Assembly (NCBI RefSeq): GCF_002904335.1
Contig: NZ_PPHF01000032.1
Location: 1-64,000, forward strand
Direction: 5' to 3'
Length of the DNA: 64,000 bases
Source of the DNA: Amycolatopsis sp. CA-126428
GTDB taxonomy: Bacteria; Actinomycetota; Actinomycetes; Mycobacteriales; Pseudonocardiaceae
Part shown: positions 15,707 to 25,178 of the stretch, piece after piece
Numbering within the stretch: the stretch's first letter is position 1
How the letters are laid out: every line of letters begins with the position of its first letter
Notes under the pieces: generated by a model
Told to the model about the DNA's origin: nothing
The model's database searches: none
Seen by the model: the letters and a program-made list of their open reading frames with translations, nothing else
Translations under genes and position numbers: made by a program

Positions 15707-18439
15707 TCAGGCCTTCTCGAGCGCCGTTTCGCGCAGTTGACGCCGTGAGCTGATCCCGAGCTTGCCGAACACCTTGCGCAGGTGCCATTCCACGGTGCGC
15801 GGGCTGAGGAAGAGCCGCGTGCCGATTTCCGGGTTGGACAGTCCTTCGCGGGCCAGGCGCGCGATCTGGAACTCCTGGGCGGTCAGTTCCCCGGTGGTCC
15901 CGGCGGTGCGTTTGCGGGCCGTCTCGCCGGTGGCCAGCAGTTCGCGGCGCGCGCGGTCGGCGAAGGCTTCGAGGCCCATCGCGGAGGTCATGGTGTGCGC
16001 GGTGCGCAGGTGCTCCCGGGCGTCGACACGGCGTCCCGCACGCCGGAGCCACTCGCCGAACAACAGGTGCCCCCGGGCCAGCTCGACCCGCAACGGCGTC
16101 CCGGCGAGCAGCGCGATCGATTCGGCGTAGCACTCCTCCGGGGTCTCGCCGGCCAGCGCCCGCAGGCGGGCTTCGAGCGCCCGCGTCCACACCGTCGGGG
16201 TGGCCCGGGCACGTCCGGACATCCGGTCCAGCGCGGCCGCGACGAGATCGTCGTCGCCGGTGCGCGAAGCGGCTTCCGCCAGTTCGGCGGTCGCCAGGGC
16301 CTGGTGGCCGATGGTGTCGTGCTCGAACACCCGGCGGGCCGCGTCGCGGGCGAGGTCGTGGCGGCCGAGGCCGTTGGCGAGCACGGCGTGCGCGTAGTCG
16401 GCGAACCGCACGACCCGGCCCTGGCGGCGGCCGGCGGCCTCCGCGGTCGCGGCGGCGATGACCGCGGTGGCCTCGGCGTCCCGGCCGCGCAGGGCGGCGA
16501 GCAGGATGGCGCTGTACCCGACCGCCCGGCCGCCGGTGACGTCGGCGAGCAGGCGGTCTTCGTCGACCAGCACCTGGGCCGCCGTCAGGTCGCCGGCCGC
16601 CAGCTCGTGGTTGGCCAGGAAGTTGAGGGCGAACTGCAGCTGGACGAGCGCGCCGGTGTCGCGGGCCAGCCGGACCTGGCGTTCGGCGAGGGCGCGGCCG
16701 GCCGCGTAGTCGAGCACCTCGGTCGCGAGGGTGCCGCCGGCCCGGTTGCCCAGCAGCCACAGCACGCGCGCGGTGTTCTCGCCGCCGGTGTCCAGCGCTC
16801 GGACGGCGTCGATCGCCCCGGTCATCAGCGGGGCCGCGGCGGCGTACCCGTCGGTGAGCCGGGTCGCGAGCGCGTCGAGCACGAGGTCGGCGGCGGTGGG
16901 CGGCACGTGGGCCGCCGGCGCCGCGCGCGCTCGTTTCGCGGCTTCGACGACGCCGGATCCCGCCCACACGGCGGCACCGAGCGCCTCCAGGTACGTCTCG
17001 CGGGCCGGGGCACCGTCGAGGTGCCCGGCGGCACGCAGGAGGAGCCCGGCCGCGTCGCCGCTGCGCCGCTGGTCGAACGCGATCTGCCCGCGGAGCCGTT
17101 CGGCTTCGGCGTCCCGCACCGGATCGGGCGGCCCGGCCCCGGCGGCGCCCAGCAAGCCCAGCGCCGCGTCCAGCGCGCCGGCGCCGCGTTTCGCCCGGGC
17201 CGCGGCGAGCTCGCGCCGGGCCCGCACCGCCGGGTCGGGGGTGAGGGTGGCCGCCTGTTCGAGCAACGCCGCGGCGGCGATGAGACCTCCCCGCGCCTGG
17301 GCCCGGCCGGCCGAGCGCTCCAGCTCGGCCGCGACGTCTTCGTCCGGGGCGACGGTCGCCTGCGCGCGGTGCCAGGCGCGCCGGTCCGGGTCGAGGACGG
17401 CGTCGGTCACCTCCGCCAGCACCCGGTGCACTTCCCGCCGGTCCGGGCCGGCCGCGGACCGGTAGACCGCCGAGCGCACCAGCGGGTGCCGGAACCGGAT
17501 CCGCGGCCCGAACTCGATCAGCCCGGTCGCCTCGGCCGCGGCCGCCGGGTCGGCCCCCAGGCCGAGCTCGCCGGCCGCGCGCCAGAGCAGGGTCGCGTCC
17601 CCCAGCGGCTCCGCGGCCGCGACCAGCAGCAGCTTCCGGGTGTCGGCCGGCAACGGCGCCAGCTGCTGCAGGAAGCACCGCTCGAGGCGGCCGGCCAGCC
17701 CGTCGCCGTCCGGCCGGCGGAGACCGTCGGCCTGCTCGGCGGCGGTCCAGAACCGGGGCAGCTCGACCAGGGCGAGGGGGTTGCCGTGCGTTTCGGCGAC
17801 GATCCGGTCGCGCACCCGGACGTCCAGCGGGCCCTGGAGCACCGAGTCCAGCAGGGCGCCGGCCGCCGCGTCCCCGAGGCCGTGGACGGCCAGCTCCGGC
17901 AACCCGGCCAGGTCGAGCTGCTCCGCGGGTTCCCGCACCGCGAGGACCAGGGCGATCGGCTCCGCGAGCAAGCGCCGGGCGACGAACGCGATCGTCTGCG
18001 CGGACACCCGATCGAGCCACTGGGCGTCGTCGACCAGGCACACCAGGGGCCGGTCCTCGGCGACGTCGGCGAGCAGGGTCAGCACCGCCAGCCCGACCAG
18101 GAACCGGTCCGGCGGTTCCCCGGCGGTCAGGCCGAACGCCGTGCCGAGGGCGGTCCGCTGCGGAGCCGGCAAGTGCCCGGCCCGGTCGGCGAAGGGCGCG
18201 CACAGCTGCTGCAGGCCGGCGTAGGCCAGCTCCTGCTCGGACTCGACGCCGGCCGTCCGCGCGACCCGGCAGCCGGCCGCCCGGGCCGCGACGTGCTCCA
18301 GGAGCGCGGTCTTGCCGATGCCGGCCTCGCCGCGCAGCACCAGCACCCGGCTCTGTCCCGTCCGCGCCGCGGCGAGCGCGCCGTCGAGGACGGCGAGTTC
18401 GTCGCCGCGGCCGACCAGCTCCGCCTCCCGACCCGGCAT
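15707..18439 (-). CDS. LAL-type LuxR regulator (large ATP-binding)
   Basis: The product has 910 residues. An N-terminal AAA-type ATPase carries Walker A GEAGIGKT (residues 37-44) and Walker B VCLVDDAQWLD. A long helical middle part follows, and the last 65 residues carry a LuxR helix-turn-helix (LTAQEFQIARLAREGLSNPEIGTRLFLSPRT). This is the MalT/LAL architecture common in actinomycete pathway regulators. ATG 18439 begins MPGREAELVGRGDEL, the standard opening; the longer frame to 18646 reads through low-complexity sequence. It is divergent from the VOC/oxidoreductase genes and is their likely activator. The inducer is unknown. Confidence 0.92.
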   Translation of the reverse strand: MPGREAELVGRGDELAVLDGALAAARTGQSRVLVLRGEAGIGKTALLEHVAARAAGCRVARTAGVESEQELAYAGLQQLCAPFADRAGHLPAPQRTALGTAFGLTAGEPPDRFLVGLAVLTLLADVAEDRPLVCLVDDAQWLDRVSAQTIAFVARRLLAEPIALVLAVREPAEQLDLAGLPELAVHGLGDAAAGALLDSVLQGPLDVRVRDRIVAETHGNPLALVELPRFWTAAEQADGLRRPDGDGLAGRLERCFLQQLAPLPADTRKLLLVAAAEPLGDATLLWRAAGELGLGADPAAAAEATGLIEFGPRIRFRHPLVRSAVYRSAAGPDRREVHRVLAEVTDAVLDPDRRAWHRAQATVAPDEDVAAELERSAGRAQARGGLIAAAALLEQAATLTPDPAVRARRELAAARAKRGAGALDAALGLLGAAGAGPPDPVRDAEAERLRGQIAFDQRRSGDAAGLLLRAAGHLDGAPARETYLEALGAAVWAGSGVVEAAKRARAAPAAHVPPTAADLVLDALATRLTDGYAAAAPLMTGAIDAVRALDTGGENTARVLWLLGNRAGGTLATEVLDYAAGRALAERQVRLARDTGALVQLQFALNFLANHELAAGDLTAAQVLVDEDRLLADVTGGRAVGYSAILLAALRGRDAEATAVIAAATAEAAGRRQGRVVRFADYAHAVLANGLGRHDLARDAARRVFEHDTIGHQALATAELAEAASRTGDDDLVAAALDRMSGRARATPTVWTRALEARLRALAGETPEECYAESIALLAGTPLRVELARGHLLFGEWLRRAGRRVDAREHLRTAHTMTSAMGLEAFADRARRELLATGETARKRTAGTTGELTAQEFQIARLAREGLSNPEIGTRLFLSPRTVEWHLRKVFGKLGISSRRQLRETALEKA

Positions 18440-18590
18440 GACCCGGAACCCTAGCGCGATCCCCGGGCCCGGGCCCGGGCCGGACCAGGGTGTCTCACGG
18501 GGGCGAACGGGCCGCCGGAGGTCGAGTGTGGTGGTGAGCGGCACTGAGTCCCTTACTGATCCGCCGCCACCCCCGAGAAGGAGTCCGATC

Positions 18591-19163
18591 ATGGACATGA
18601 AGCTCGAAGTCGTGGTCCTGCCCGTCACCGACGTCGACCGGACCAAGCACTTCTACAAGACACTCGGCTGGCGCGAAGACGCCGACATCGAGTTCGGCGC
18701 CTCGCGCGTCGTGCAGCTGACCCCGCCGGGGTCGGCGGCGTCGGTCCACTTCGGCACCGGCATCACCGACGCCACCCCCGGCTCGGTCCGCGGCACCTAC
18801 CTCGTCGTCGACGACATCGAAGCGGCCCGCAAGGAGCTCACCGCGCTCGGCGTCGACGTCAGCGAGGTCTTCCACCGCGACGGCACCGGTGCGTTCGCCC
18901 CGGGCGCGCACCCCGACCGCGGCACGTACTCGTCGTTCGCGTCCTTCGGCGACCCCGACGGCAACACCTGGCTGCTGCAGGAGATCACCACCCGGTTCCC
19001 GGGCCGCGTCACCGGCGTGACCTACGGCTCGACGCAGCAGCTGGAGAAGGGCCTGCGCGAGGCCGCGGCCGCGCACGGCGAGCACGAGAAGGAGACCGGG
19101 CAGTACGACGAGCAGTGGCCGGTCTGGTACGCCCAGTACATGACCGACCACCAGGACGCTTGA
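18591..19163 (+). CDS. VOC (glyoxalase/bleomycin resistance superfamily) protein
   Basis: The product has 190 residues. Two beta-alpha-beta-beta-beta units are visible (KLEVVVLPVTDVDRTKHFYKTLGW and YLVVDDIEAARKELTALGV). The C-terminal 45 residues (QQLEKGLREAAAAHGEHEKE) are extra helix. GAGAAGGAG precedes ATG 18591. It heads a run of four redox-related genes on the plus strand, divergent from the LAL regulator. It may be a ring-cleaving or isomerising enzyme, or a binding protein; the sequence does not decide. Confidence 0.87.
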   Translation: MDMKLEVVVLPVTDVDRTKHFYKTLGWREDADIEFGASRVVQLTPPGSAASVHFGTGITDATPGSVRGTYLVVDDIEAARKELTALGVDVSEVFHRDGTGAFAPGAHPDRGTYSSFASFGDPDGNTWLLQEITTRFPGRVTGVTYGSTQQLEKGLREAAAAHGEHEKETGQYDEQWPVWYAQYMTDHQDA

Positions 19164-19219
19164 GCCCATCCGGCGGTGCGCGGGGCGACCCGCGCACCGA
19201 AACCCCGAAAGCAGGCACC

Positions 19220-20584
19220 ATGGCTCACCACGATTTCGACGCCATCGTCCTCGGCGGTGGCGCACCGGGCGAACACACCGCGGCCGCGCTCGCCGCGGGC
19301 GGCCTCCGGGTCGCCGTCGTCGAGCGGGAACTGCTCGGCGGCGAATGCTCCTACTGGGCGTGCATCCCGTCCAAAACCCTCCTGCGGCCCGGCGAAGCAC
19401 TGGCCGCCGCCCGGGCCGTCCCGGGTGCGCGCGAAGCGGTCACCGGCCAGGTGGACGCCGCCGCGGCGCTGGCCTGGCGCGACTTCATGGTCTCGTCCTA
19501 CGACGACGCGGGCGCCGAGAAGTGGGCCCACGACACCGGCATCGAGGTCCTCCGAGGCGAAGGCAAGCTCGCCGGACCGCACACCGTCGCCGTGAACGGA
19601 AAGCCGTACACCGCCGGGCACATCGTCGTCGCGACCGGTTCCGCGCCGGTGTTCCCGCCCGTGCCCGGGCTGCGCGAGCTGCCCGGGCTGTGGACCAACC
19701 GCGAGGCCACCGGCGCGACCGAGATCCCGCGCCGGCTCCTCGTGCTCGGCGCCGGGCCGACCGGCGTCGAGCTGGCCCAGGCGTTCGCCCGGCTCGGCGC
19801 CGAGGTCGCGCTGGTCGACGGCGCCGGCCACGTCCTCCCCCGCGAACCCCGGGCGCTCGGCGAAGCGGTCGGCGAGGCCCTGCGCGCCGACGGCATCGCC
19901 CTGCACCTCGGGCAGCACGCGAGTGCGGCGCGGCTCGACGGCGACGAGTACGTGCTCGACCTGCCCGACGGCACCAGCCTGCGCGCCGACCGGCTGCTCG
20001 TCGCCACCGGACGGCGGCCGCGCGTCGACGGCATCGGGCTCGAAACCGTCGGCGTCGAAGCCGACCCCCACGGGATCCCGGTCGACGAACGCATGGCCGC
20101 GGGCGACGGCCTGTGGGCCGTCGGCGACGTCATCGGCCAGTGGAACCTGACCCACGTCGGCGAGTACCAGGGCCGGGTGGTGGCCGCGAACATCCTCGGC
20201 CGGCCCACGACCGTCAACTACGACGCCATCCCCCGGGTCGTGTTCACCGACCCGCAGGCCGCGGCCGTCGGCGCCGCCGAAGGCGCTTTCACGGCGACGG
20301 TCCCGCTGTCGGGCGTGCCCCGCACGGCCACGTTCACCCGCGCCTACGAGACCCGGCCCGGTTTCCTGACCGTCTTCTCCGACGGCGAACGGCTCACCGG
20401 CGCCTACGCCGCCGGGCCCGAAGCCGGCGAATGGCTCCAGCAGGCCACCCTCGCGATCCGCGCCCGCGTCCCCCTGGCCGTGCTGCTCGACGTCGTCCAG
20501 CCGTTCCCCACCTTCTCCGAAGCGTTCCTGCACGTCCTGCGCGACCTCGACCGCCAGCTCCACACCCCGATCGGAGCCCCGTGA
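19220..20584 (+). CDS. FAD-dependent pyridine nucleotide-disulphide oxidoreductase
   Basis: The product has 454 residues. It starts with an FAD-binding Rossmann motif (IVLGGGAPGEHTAAALA) and carries the redox pair in GGECSYWACIPSKTLL (about residues 43-48). The NAD(P) site LVLGAGPTGVELAQAFARLG and a second FAD contact (GLWAVGDVIGQWNLTH) follow. This is the dihydrolipoamide dehydrogenase/mercuric reductase family; its usual C-terminal His-Glu dyad is not obvious, so the electron acceptor is uncertain. TGA overlaps the next ATG by one base. It may work with the adjacent VOC protein and alcohol dehydrogenase. Confidence 0.9.
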   Translation: MAHHDFDAIVLGGGAPGEHTAAALAAGGLRVAVVERELLGGECSYWACIPSKTLLRPGEALAAARAVPGAREAVTGQVDAAAALAWRDFMVSSYDDAGAEKWAHDTGIEVLRGEGKLAGPHTVAVNGKPYTAGHIVVATGSAPVFPPVPGLRELPGLWTNREATGATEIPRRLLVLGAGPTGVELAQAFARLGAEVALVDGAGHVLPREPRALGEAVGEALRADGIALHLGQHASAARLDGDEYVLDLPDGTSLRADRLLVATGRRPRVDGIGLETVGVEADPHGIPVDERMAAGDGLWAVGDVIGQWNLTHVGEYQGRVVAANILGRPTTVNYDAIPRVVFTDPQAAAVGAAEGAFTATVPLSGVPRTATFTRAYETRPGFLTVFSDGERLTGAYAAGPEAGEWLQQATLAIRARVPLAVLLDVVQPFPTFSEAFLHVLRDLDRQLHTPIGAP

Positions 20585-21615
20585 TGTCCTACCGTGCGTT
20601 CGAAGTGACCGGCACCCGCCAGTTCGCTCTCGTGGAGCGCGAGCTCCGCGACCCCTTGCCCGGCGAGGTCCGGCTGCGGGTCGAAGCCTGCGGGGTCTGC
20701 CACAGCGACACCCTCGCCGTCGAAGGGCTGCGCGCCGACCCGTCGGTGCCGGTCGTACCCGGCCACGAGATCGTCGGCGTGGTCGACGCCGTGGGCCCGG
20801 GCGTGACCGCGTGGGCGGCCGGCGACCACGTCGGCGTCGGCTACCTCAACGGCCACTGCGGGCAGTGCGACAACTGCCGCCGCGGCGACTTCGTCAACTG
20901 CACCGACCAGCCCTGGACCGGCACCACGACCGACGGCGGCTACGCCGAAGTCGCCTACGCCCGCGCCACCGGCCTGGTCCGCATCCCCGACGGCGCCCGG
21001 CCGCTCGACGTCGCGCCGCTGCTGTGTGCGGGGCTCACCGTCTACCGCGCCCTGCTCACCGCCGGCGCCCGGCCCGGTTCGCTGGTCGCGATCCAGGGCA
21101 TCGGCGGCCTCGGCCACCTCGGCATCCAGTACGCCAAGACCCTCGGCCACCGCGTGGCGGCGATCGCCCGCGGCACCGGCAAAGCCGGATTGGCCGCCGA
21201 ACTCGGCGCGGACGAGTACATCGACAGCACCGCGGCCGACCCGGGCCAAGCGCTCGCCCGGCTCGGCGGGGCCGCGGCGATCATCGCGACGGCGTCCAGC
21301 GGCGCCTCCATGTCACCGCTGGTGGCGGGGCTGGGCACCCGCGGGCAGCTGCTCGTCGTCGGGGCCGCGCCGGACCCGATCGAGGTCCGGACCCCGGACC
21401 TGATCTTCGGCACGCACGCGGTCGTCGGCGCCCTCACCGGCTCGGCCATCGAGAACGAGGACAGCCTCCGGCTGGCCCACGACCGCGGGATCCGCAGCCG
21501 CAACGAGATCCTGCCGCTGTCCGAAGCCCCGAAGGCCTACGAACGGATGATGTCCGGCGACGCGCGGTTCCGCGTCGTCCTCGACACCGGCTCCCCGGAA
21601 GCGGCCGCCGGCTGA
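20584..21615 (+). CDS. Zinc-dependent alcohol dehydrogenase
   Basis: The product has 343 residues. The catalytic zinc site is seen in ACGVCHSD and GHEIVG, the structural zinc site in CGQCDNCRRGDFVNC with all four cysteines, and the coenzyme loop in GIGGLGHLGIQYAK. The layout matches AdhA/AdhP-type enzymes. It is translationally coupled to the flavoprotein gene (20584). The substrate is likely a primary alcohol or aldehyde, but this cannot be read from sequence. Confidence 0.92.
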   Translation: MSYRAFEVTGTRQFALVERELRDPLPGEVRLRVEACGVCHSDTLAVEGLRADPSVPVVPGHEIVGVVDAVGPGVTAWAAGDHVGVGYLNGHCGQCDNCRRGDFVNCTDQPWTGTTTDGGYAEVAYARATGLVRIPDGARPLDVAPLLCAGLTVYRALLTAGARPGSLVAIQGIGGLGHLGIQYAKTLGHRVAAIARGTGKAGLAAELGADEYIDSTAADPGQALARLGGAAAIIATASSGASMSPLVAGLGTRGQLLVVGAAPDPIEVRTPDLIFGTHAVVGALTGSAIENEDSLRLAHDRGIRSRNEILPLSEAPKAYERMMSGDARFRVVLDTGSPEAAAG

Positions 21616-21721
21616 GCCGGGGCGCCGCACTTTCCGGTTGCCCGGGCTTTCGTGTAACGCCGGGGCGGGTCGCCGGCACTGAGCTGGGCGGTTCACCCAC
21701 CAGCCCGAAGGAGCCTGGCCC

Positions 21722-22426
21722 ATGCCGAGTTACGACGACCTGCGCGCCCTGTTCGTCAACTGCACGCTCAAGCGCTCGCCCGAGCGCAGCAACACCGAAG
21801 GCCTGATCGACGTCAGCCGCCGGATCATGGAGAAGAACGGCGTCGGGGTCGAAGTGGTGCGCGCGATCGATCACGACATCGCGACCGGGGTCTGGCCGGA
21901 CATGACCGAGCACGGCTGGGCGAGCGACGAGTGGCCGTCGCTCTACGAAAAGGTGATGGCCGCCGACATCCTGGTGATCGCCGGGCCGATCTGGCTGGGG
22001 GACAACAGTTCCGTCACCAAGCTGGTCATCGAGCGGCTCTACGCCTGCTCGCACCTGCTCAACGAGGCCGGCCAGTACGCCTACTACGGCCGGGTCGGCG
22101 GTTGCCTGATCACCGGCAACGAAGACGGCGTCAAGCACTGCGCGATGAACGTCCTCTACAGCCTCCAGCACCTCGGCTACACCATCCCGCCCCAGGCGGA
22201 CGCGGGCTGGATCGGCGAAGCCGGCCCGGGACCGTCCTACCTGGACGCCGGTTCGGGTGGGCCCGAGAACGACTTCACCAACCGCAACACCACGTTCATG
22301 ACGTGGAACCTGATGCACCTCGCCCGCATCCTGAAGGACGCCGGCGGCATCCCGGTGCACGGCAACCAGCGCAGCGAATGGGACGCCGGCTGCCGCTTCG
22401 ACTTCGCCAACCCCGAATACCGCTGA
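21722..22426 (+). CDS. Flavodoxin/NADPH-dependent FMN reductase-like protein
   Basis: The product has 234 residues. FVNCTLKRSPERSNTEGLID is the flavin phosphate-binding loop, IVIAGPIWLGDNSS-type sequence (ILVIAGPIWLGD) the second flavin contact, and the end carries a long acidic tail. Family members use FMN to reduce quinones or azo compounds. It follows the alcohol dehydrogenase after 106 bases on the same strand and may belong to the same LAL-controlled redox set. Its stop is four bases before the antiporter start. Confidence 0.85.
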   Translation: MPSYDDLRALFVNCTLKRSPERSNTEGLIDVSRRIMEKNGVGVEVVRAIDHDIATGVWPDMTEHGWASDEWPSLYEKVMAADILVIAGPIWLGDNSSVTKLVIERLYACSHLLNEAGQYAYYGRVGGCLITGNEDGVKHCAMNVLYSLQHLGYTIPPQADAGWIGEAGPGPSYLDAGSGGPENDFTNRNTTFMTWNLMHLARILKDAGGIPVHGNQRSEWDAGCRFDFANPEYR

Positions 22427-22430
22427 AGTC

Positions 22431-23621
22431 ATGCCGGGCGTCGGTTTCGTCAACTTGTCCGCGGTCGCGGCGATCGCGCTCGCGGCGCCGCTGCTGCTCG
22501 GGCTCGCGCCGAAGCTGCGCGTGCCCGCGGTGGTGCTGGAGATCGTGGCCGGGATCGCGCTCGGGCCGTCCGGGCTGGGCTGGCTCGAGCCGGACCTGCC
22601 GGTGCAGATCGTCGCCCTGCTCGGGCTGGCGTTCCTGTTGTTCCTGGCCGGGCTGGAGATCGACGTGCACCGGCTGCGCGGGCGGGCGTTGCGGGTGGCG
22701 GTGCTGGGCTACGGCGGCACCGTCGGCCTCGGCCTCGCCGCCGGGGCCGGGTTCGCGACCGCCGGGTGGGTCCACAGCCCGCTGCTGGTGGCCGTGGCGC
22801 TCTCGGCGACGTCGCTCGGGCTGGTCGTGCCGGTGCTCAAGGACGCCGGGCAGGCCGACGGCGGCCTCGGGCAGGCGGTCATCGCCGCGTGCTCGGTGGC
22901 CGACTTCGCCGCCGTCCTGCTGGTGTCGCTGCTGTTTTCCGCCTCCGGCGGCAGCACCGGCGCGCGGCTGGTGCTGCTCGTCGCGTTCGCGGGCCTGGTC
23001 GTGGTCACCGCGGCGGTGATCGCGCTGGCCGGCCGGTCGCGGCGGCTCGGCGCCACCCTGACGCGGCTGCAGGACACCACGGCCGAGATCCGCATCCGCG
23101 CGGCCGTGGTGCTGCTGGTCGCGTTCGTCGCGCTGGCCTAGGCGTTCGGGCTCGAGAGCATCCTCGGCGCCTTCCTGGCGGGGGCGGTCGTCGGCCTGCT
23201 CGACCGCGATTCCGGCTCGCACCCGCGGTTCCGCCTCAAGCTGGACGCGATCGGCTACGGCTTCCTGGTCCCGGTCTTCTTCGTCACCAGCGGCCTGCGG
23301 CTCGATCTGTCCGGTTTGGTCGCCGACGCGGGCGCGCTCGCCCGCGTCCCGCTGTTCCTGGCCGCGCTGCTGCTCGCGCGCGGCATCCCGGCGCTGTTGT
23401 TCGCGCGCGAATTCGGGACGCGGCGGGCGATCGCGGCCGGCCTGCTGCAGGCGACGTCGCTGCCGTTCCTGGTCACCGCCACGCAGATCGGGGTGCTGAC
23501 CGGCCTGATGACGCCGGTGACCGCGGCCGCGCTGGTCTGCGCGGGACTGCTGTCGGTGCTGCTGTTCCCGGCCGGGGCGCTGGCGTTGCTGCGGGCGCCG
23601 GACCCGGTGGCCGTAAGGTGA
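22431..23621 (+). pseudogene. Cation/H+ antiporter (CPA2/Kef type) interrupted by an in-frame TAG
   Basis: Reading in one frame, 22431-23138 encodes the first 236 residues (LRVPAVVLEIVAGIALGPSG, FLLFLAGLEIDVHRLRG), with six to seven membrane helices. A TAG follows at 23139-23141. The same frame then resumes without a gap as AFGLESILGAFLAGAVVGLL and runs to TGA 23619-23621, giving the C-terminal helices. The whole matches a 396-codon sodium/proton antiporter of the KefB/NhaP-like class. A single change (for example GAG to TAG in LAEAFGLE) explains it. The truncated product would lack about 40 percent of the transport core. A sequencing error is possible. Confidence 0.85.
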
Positions 23622-23629
23622 CCGTCACC
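23617..23629. promoter_or_regulatory. Dyad at antiporter stop / before the sigma gene
   Basis: GGTGAC (23617-23622) and GTCACC (23624-23629) are perfectly symmetric about one base. The site overlaps the antiporter stop and lies 37 bases upstream of the ECF sigma gene. It could be an operator for that gene. Confidence 0.3.
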
Positions 23630-23665
23630 CTTTTCCCGCACCGCCGCGGCTACGCTCGGGCGGTG

Positions 23666-24298
23666 ATGAAGCTGCCCCCGGACGACGACCTCGTCGCGGC
23701 GCTGCGGGCCGGGGACGGCGCGGCGTTCGCCGGCTTGCTCGACGCCTGGTCGTCGTCGATGCTGCGGCTGGCCCGGTCCTTCGTCTCGACGCACGCCACC
23801 GCCGAGGAGGTCGTGCAGGACACCTGGCTCGCGGTCGTGAAAGGACTGTCCGCCTTCGAAGGCAGGTCGTCGTTCAAGACCTGGGTGTACCGCATCCTGG
23901 TCAACACGGCCAAGAAACGCGGCACGCACGAAAAGCGCAGCGTCCCGTGGACCAGCCTGCTGCCCGGCGACGAGGACCACGGCCCGACGGTGGACCCCAG
24001 CCGGTTCCAGGGCCCCGGCGGCGCCTACCCCGGACACTGGCGGGCAGCTCCCGAACCGTGGGACTCGCCGGAGAAAACCGCACTGGCACTGGAAATCCGC
24101 GAGGTGATCACCGGCGTGCTGGACGAGTTGCCGGCCCGGCAGCGCGCCGTGATCAGCCTGCGCGACGTCGGCGACCACACCGCCGAGGAGGTCTGCGAAA
24201 TCCTGCAGATCTCCGCGGCCAACCAGCGGGTGCTGCTGCACCGCGCCCGCGCGGTCGTCCGCGCCCGGCTGGCCGGCTACCTGGGGGCGGCCCGATGA
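23666..24298 (+). CDS. ECF RNA polymerase sigma factor
   Basis: The product has 210 residues. Region 2 spans about residues 25-95 (LARSFVSTHATAEEVVQDTWLAVVKGLSAFEGRSSFKTWVYRI in pieces) and region 4 about 150-200 (LPARQRAVISLRDVGDHTAEEVCEILQISAANQRVLLHRAR). GTG 23663 is an alternative start. It is followed, with a four-base overlap, by a zinc-finger anti-sigma gene, the usual arrangement for a redox- or envelope-responsive pair. Confidence 0.92.
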   Translation: MKLPPDDDLVAALRAGDGAAFAGLLDAWSSSMLRLARSFVSTHATAEEVVQDTWLAVVKGLSAFEGRSSFKTWVYRILVNTAKKRGTHEKRSVPWTSLLPGDEDHGPTVDPSRFQGPGGAYPGHWRAAPEPWDSPEKTALALEIREVITGVLDELPARQRAVISLRDVGDHTAEEVCEILQISAANQRVLLHRARAVVRARLAGYLGAAR

Positions 24299-24519
24299 AC
24301 TGCGACGAGTTCGTCGAGCTGGTCACCGCCTTCCTCGACGGCGCCCTCGACCCCGCGACCGAAGCGCGGTTCGTCGAGCACCTGGCGTTGTGCGAAGGCT
24401 GCGAACACTACCTGGAGCAGTTCCGGACCACGATCACGGAGCTGGGCGAACTGCCGCTGGAGTCGTTGTCGCCCGCGGTGCGCGAGGACCTGCTGAACGC
24501 GTTCCGCGCCTGGCACTGA
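24295..24519 (+). CDS. Zinc-finger (zf-HC2) anti-sigma factor
   Basis: The product is a small 74-residue protein with no membrane segment. It starts MNCDEFVELVTAFLDG and carries the HLALCEGCEHY motif, that is His-x3-Cys-x2-Cys, the ZAS anti-sigma signature. ATGA overlap with the sigma gene indicates coupled expression. It probably sequesters the upstream ECF factor and releases it on thiol oxidation; that is inferred from the family. Confidence 0.85.
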   Translation: MNCDEFVELVTAFLDGALDPATEARFVEHLALCEGCEHYLEQFRTTITELGELPLESLSPAVREDLLNAFRAWH

Positions 24520-24641
24520 GGCCGGCCGAGCAGCCGCGCGCCCGGTACCGCGGCTTCGAGGGTGCGCCGGGTCCCGGGGGTCGTAGCCGGTGACGCTGAT
24601 CCGCGGCACGACGCCGAACGCCGGCATCGAACTCCCGCGCG

Positions 24642-25001
24642 TTAGGCCTCGAACCCGGCGAGCGGGCGCACCTCGATCGGCACCGAGATCGCGGCGGTGA
24701 CCCGGGCGGCCCACGCCACCGCGGCGTCGAGGTCCTCGGCCTCGATGAGGTAGAAGCCCCCGAGGTGTTCCTTGCCTTCCGCGAACGGCCCGTCGGTGTT
24801 CAGCACCTCACCGCCGGACTCCCGCACCACCCGCGCGGCACCCGGTTCGCTCAACCGGGCGCTGAAGACCCACGCCCCGGTCGCTTTCAGGTCCTTCTCC
24901 ACCTCGCCGAGCAGCCGGTGCGATCGACGCATCCGCTCCTCGGTGGGCTCCTCACGAACTTCACCTTCGACGCTGTGCACGGACAACAGGAACCGGGCCA
25001 T
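24642..25001 (-). CDS. YciI-family protein
   Basis: The product has 119 residues. MARFLLSVHSVEGEVREEPT and the middle GGEVLNTDGPFAEGKEHLGGFYLIEAEDLDAA (here in part) are hallmarks of the PhnB-unrelated YciI/DGPF group often found near ECF sigma factors. GGGAGGAG lies before ATG 25001. It converges with the anti-sigma gene. DGPF proteins are frequently encoded beside SigG-like sigma genes, but the role is unknown. Confidence 0.9.
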   Translation of the reverse strand: MARFLLSVHSVEGEVREEPTEERMRRSHRLLGEVEKDLKATGAWVFSARLSEPGAARVVRESGGEVLNTDGPFAEGKEHLGGFYLIEAEDLDAAVAWAARVTAAISVPIEVRPLAGFEA

Positions 25002-25178
25002 GACTCCACTCCTCCCGGCGGACGGACGCCGCCGTTCACTCCTCATACGAACGAGTGTTGCCCGGATCGACAGATCCGCCATCCGGTGGGCGCGGTCGTT
25101 CCACCGCGGTGCACGGGGGTTCCCCCGATTGTCACGCCATAGAGGTGTCAGCTTCTCGCGCACCTCAGGAGGACACCA

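Noticed and set aside
15782..18454. Open frame of about 890 codons opposite the LAL regulator
   Set aside because: The regulator has Walker and LuxR motifs in the minus frame. The antisense product has no recognisable fold.
18461..18485. GGGCCC-rich repeated tract upstream of the LAL gene
   Set aside because: Simple GC-rich composition of the divergent gap. No consistent unit or function can be supported.
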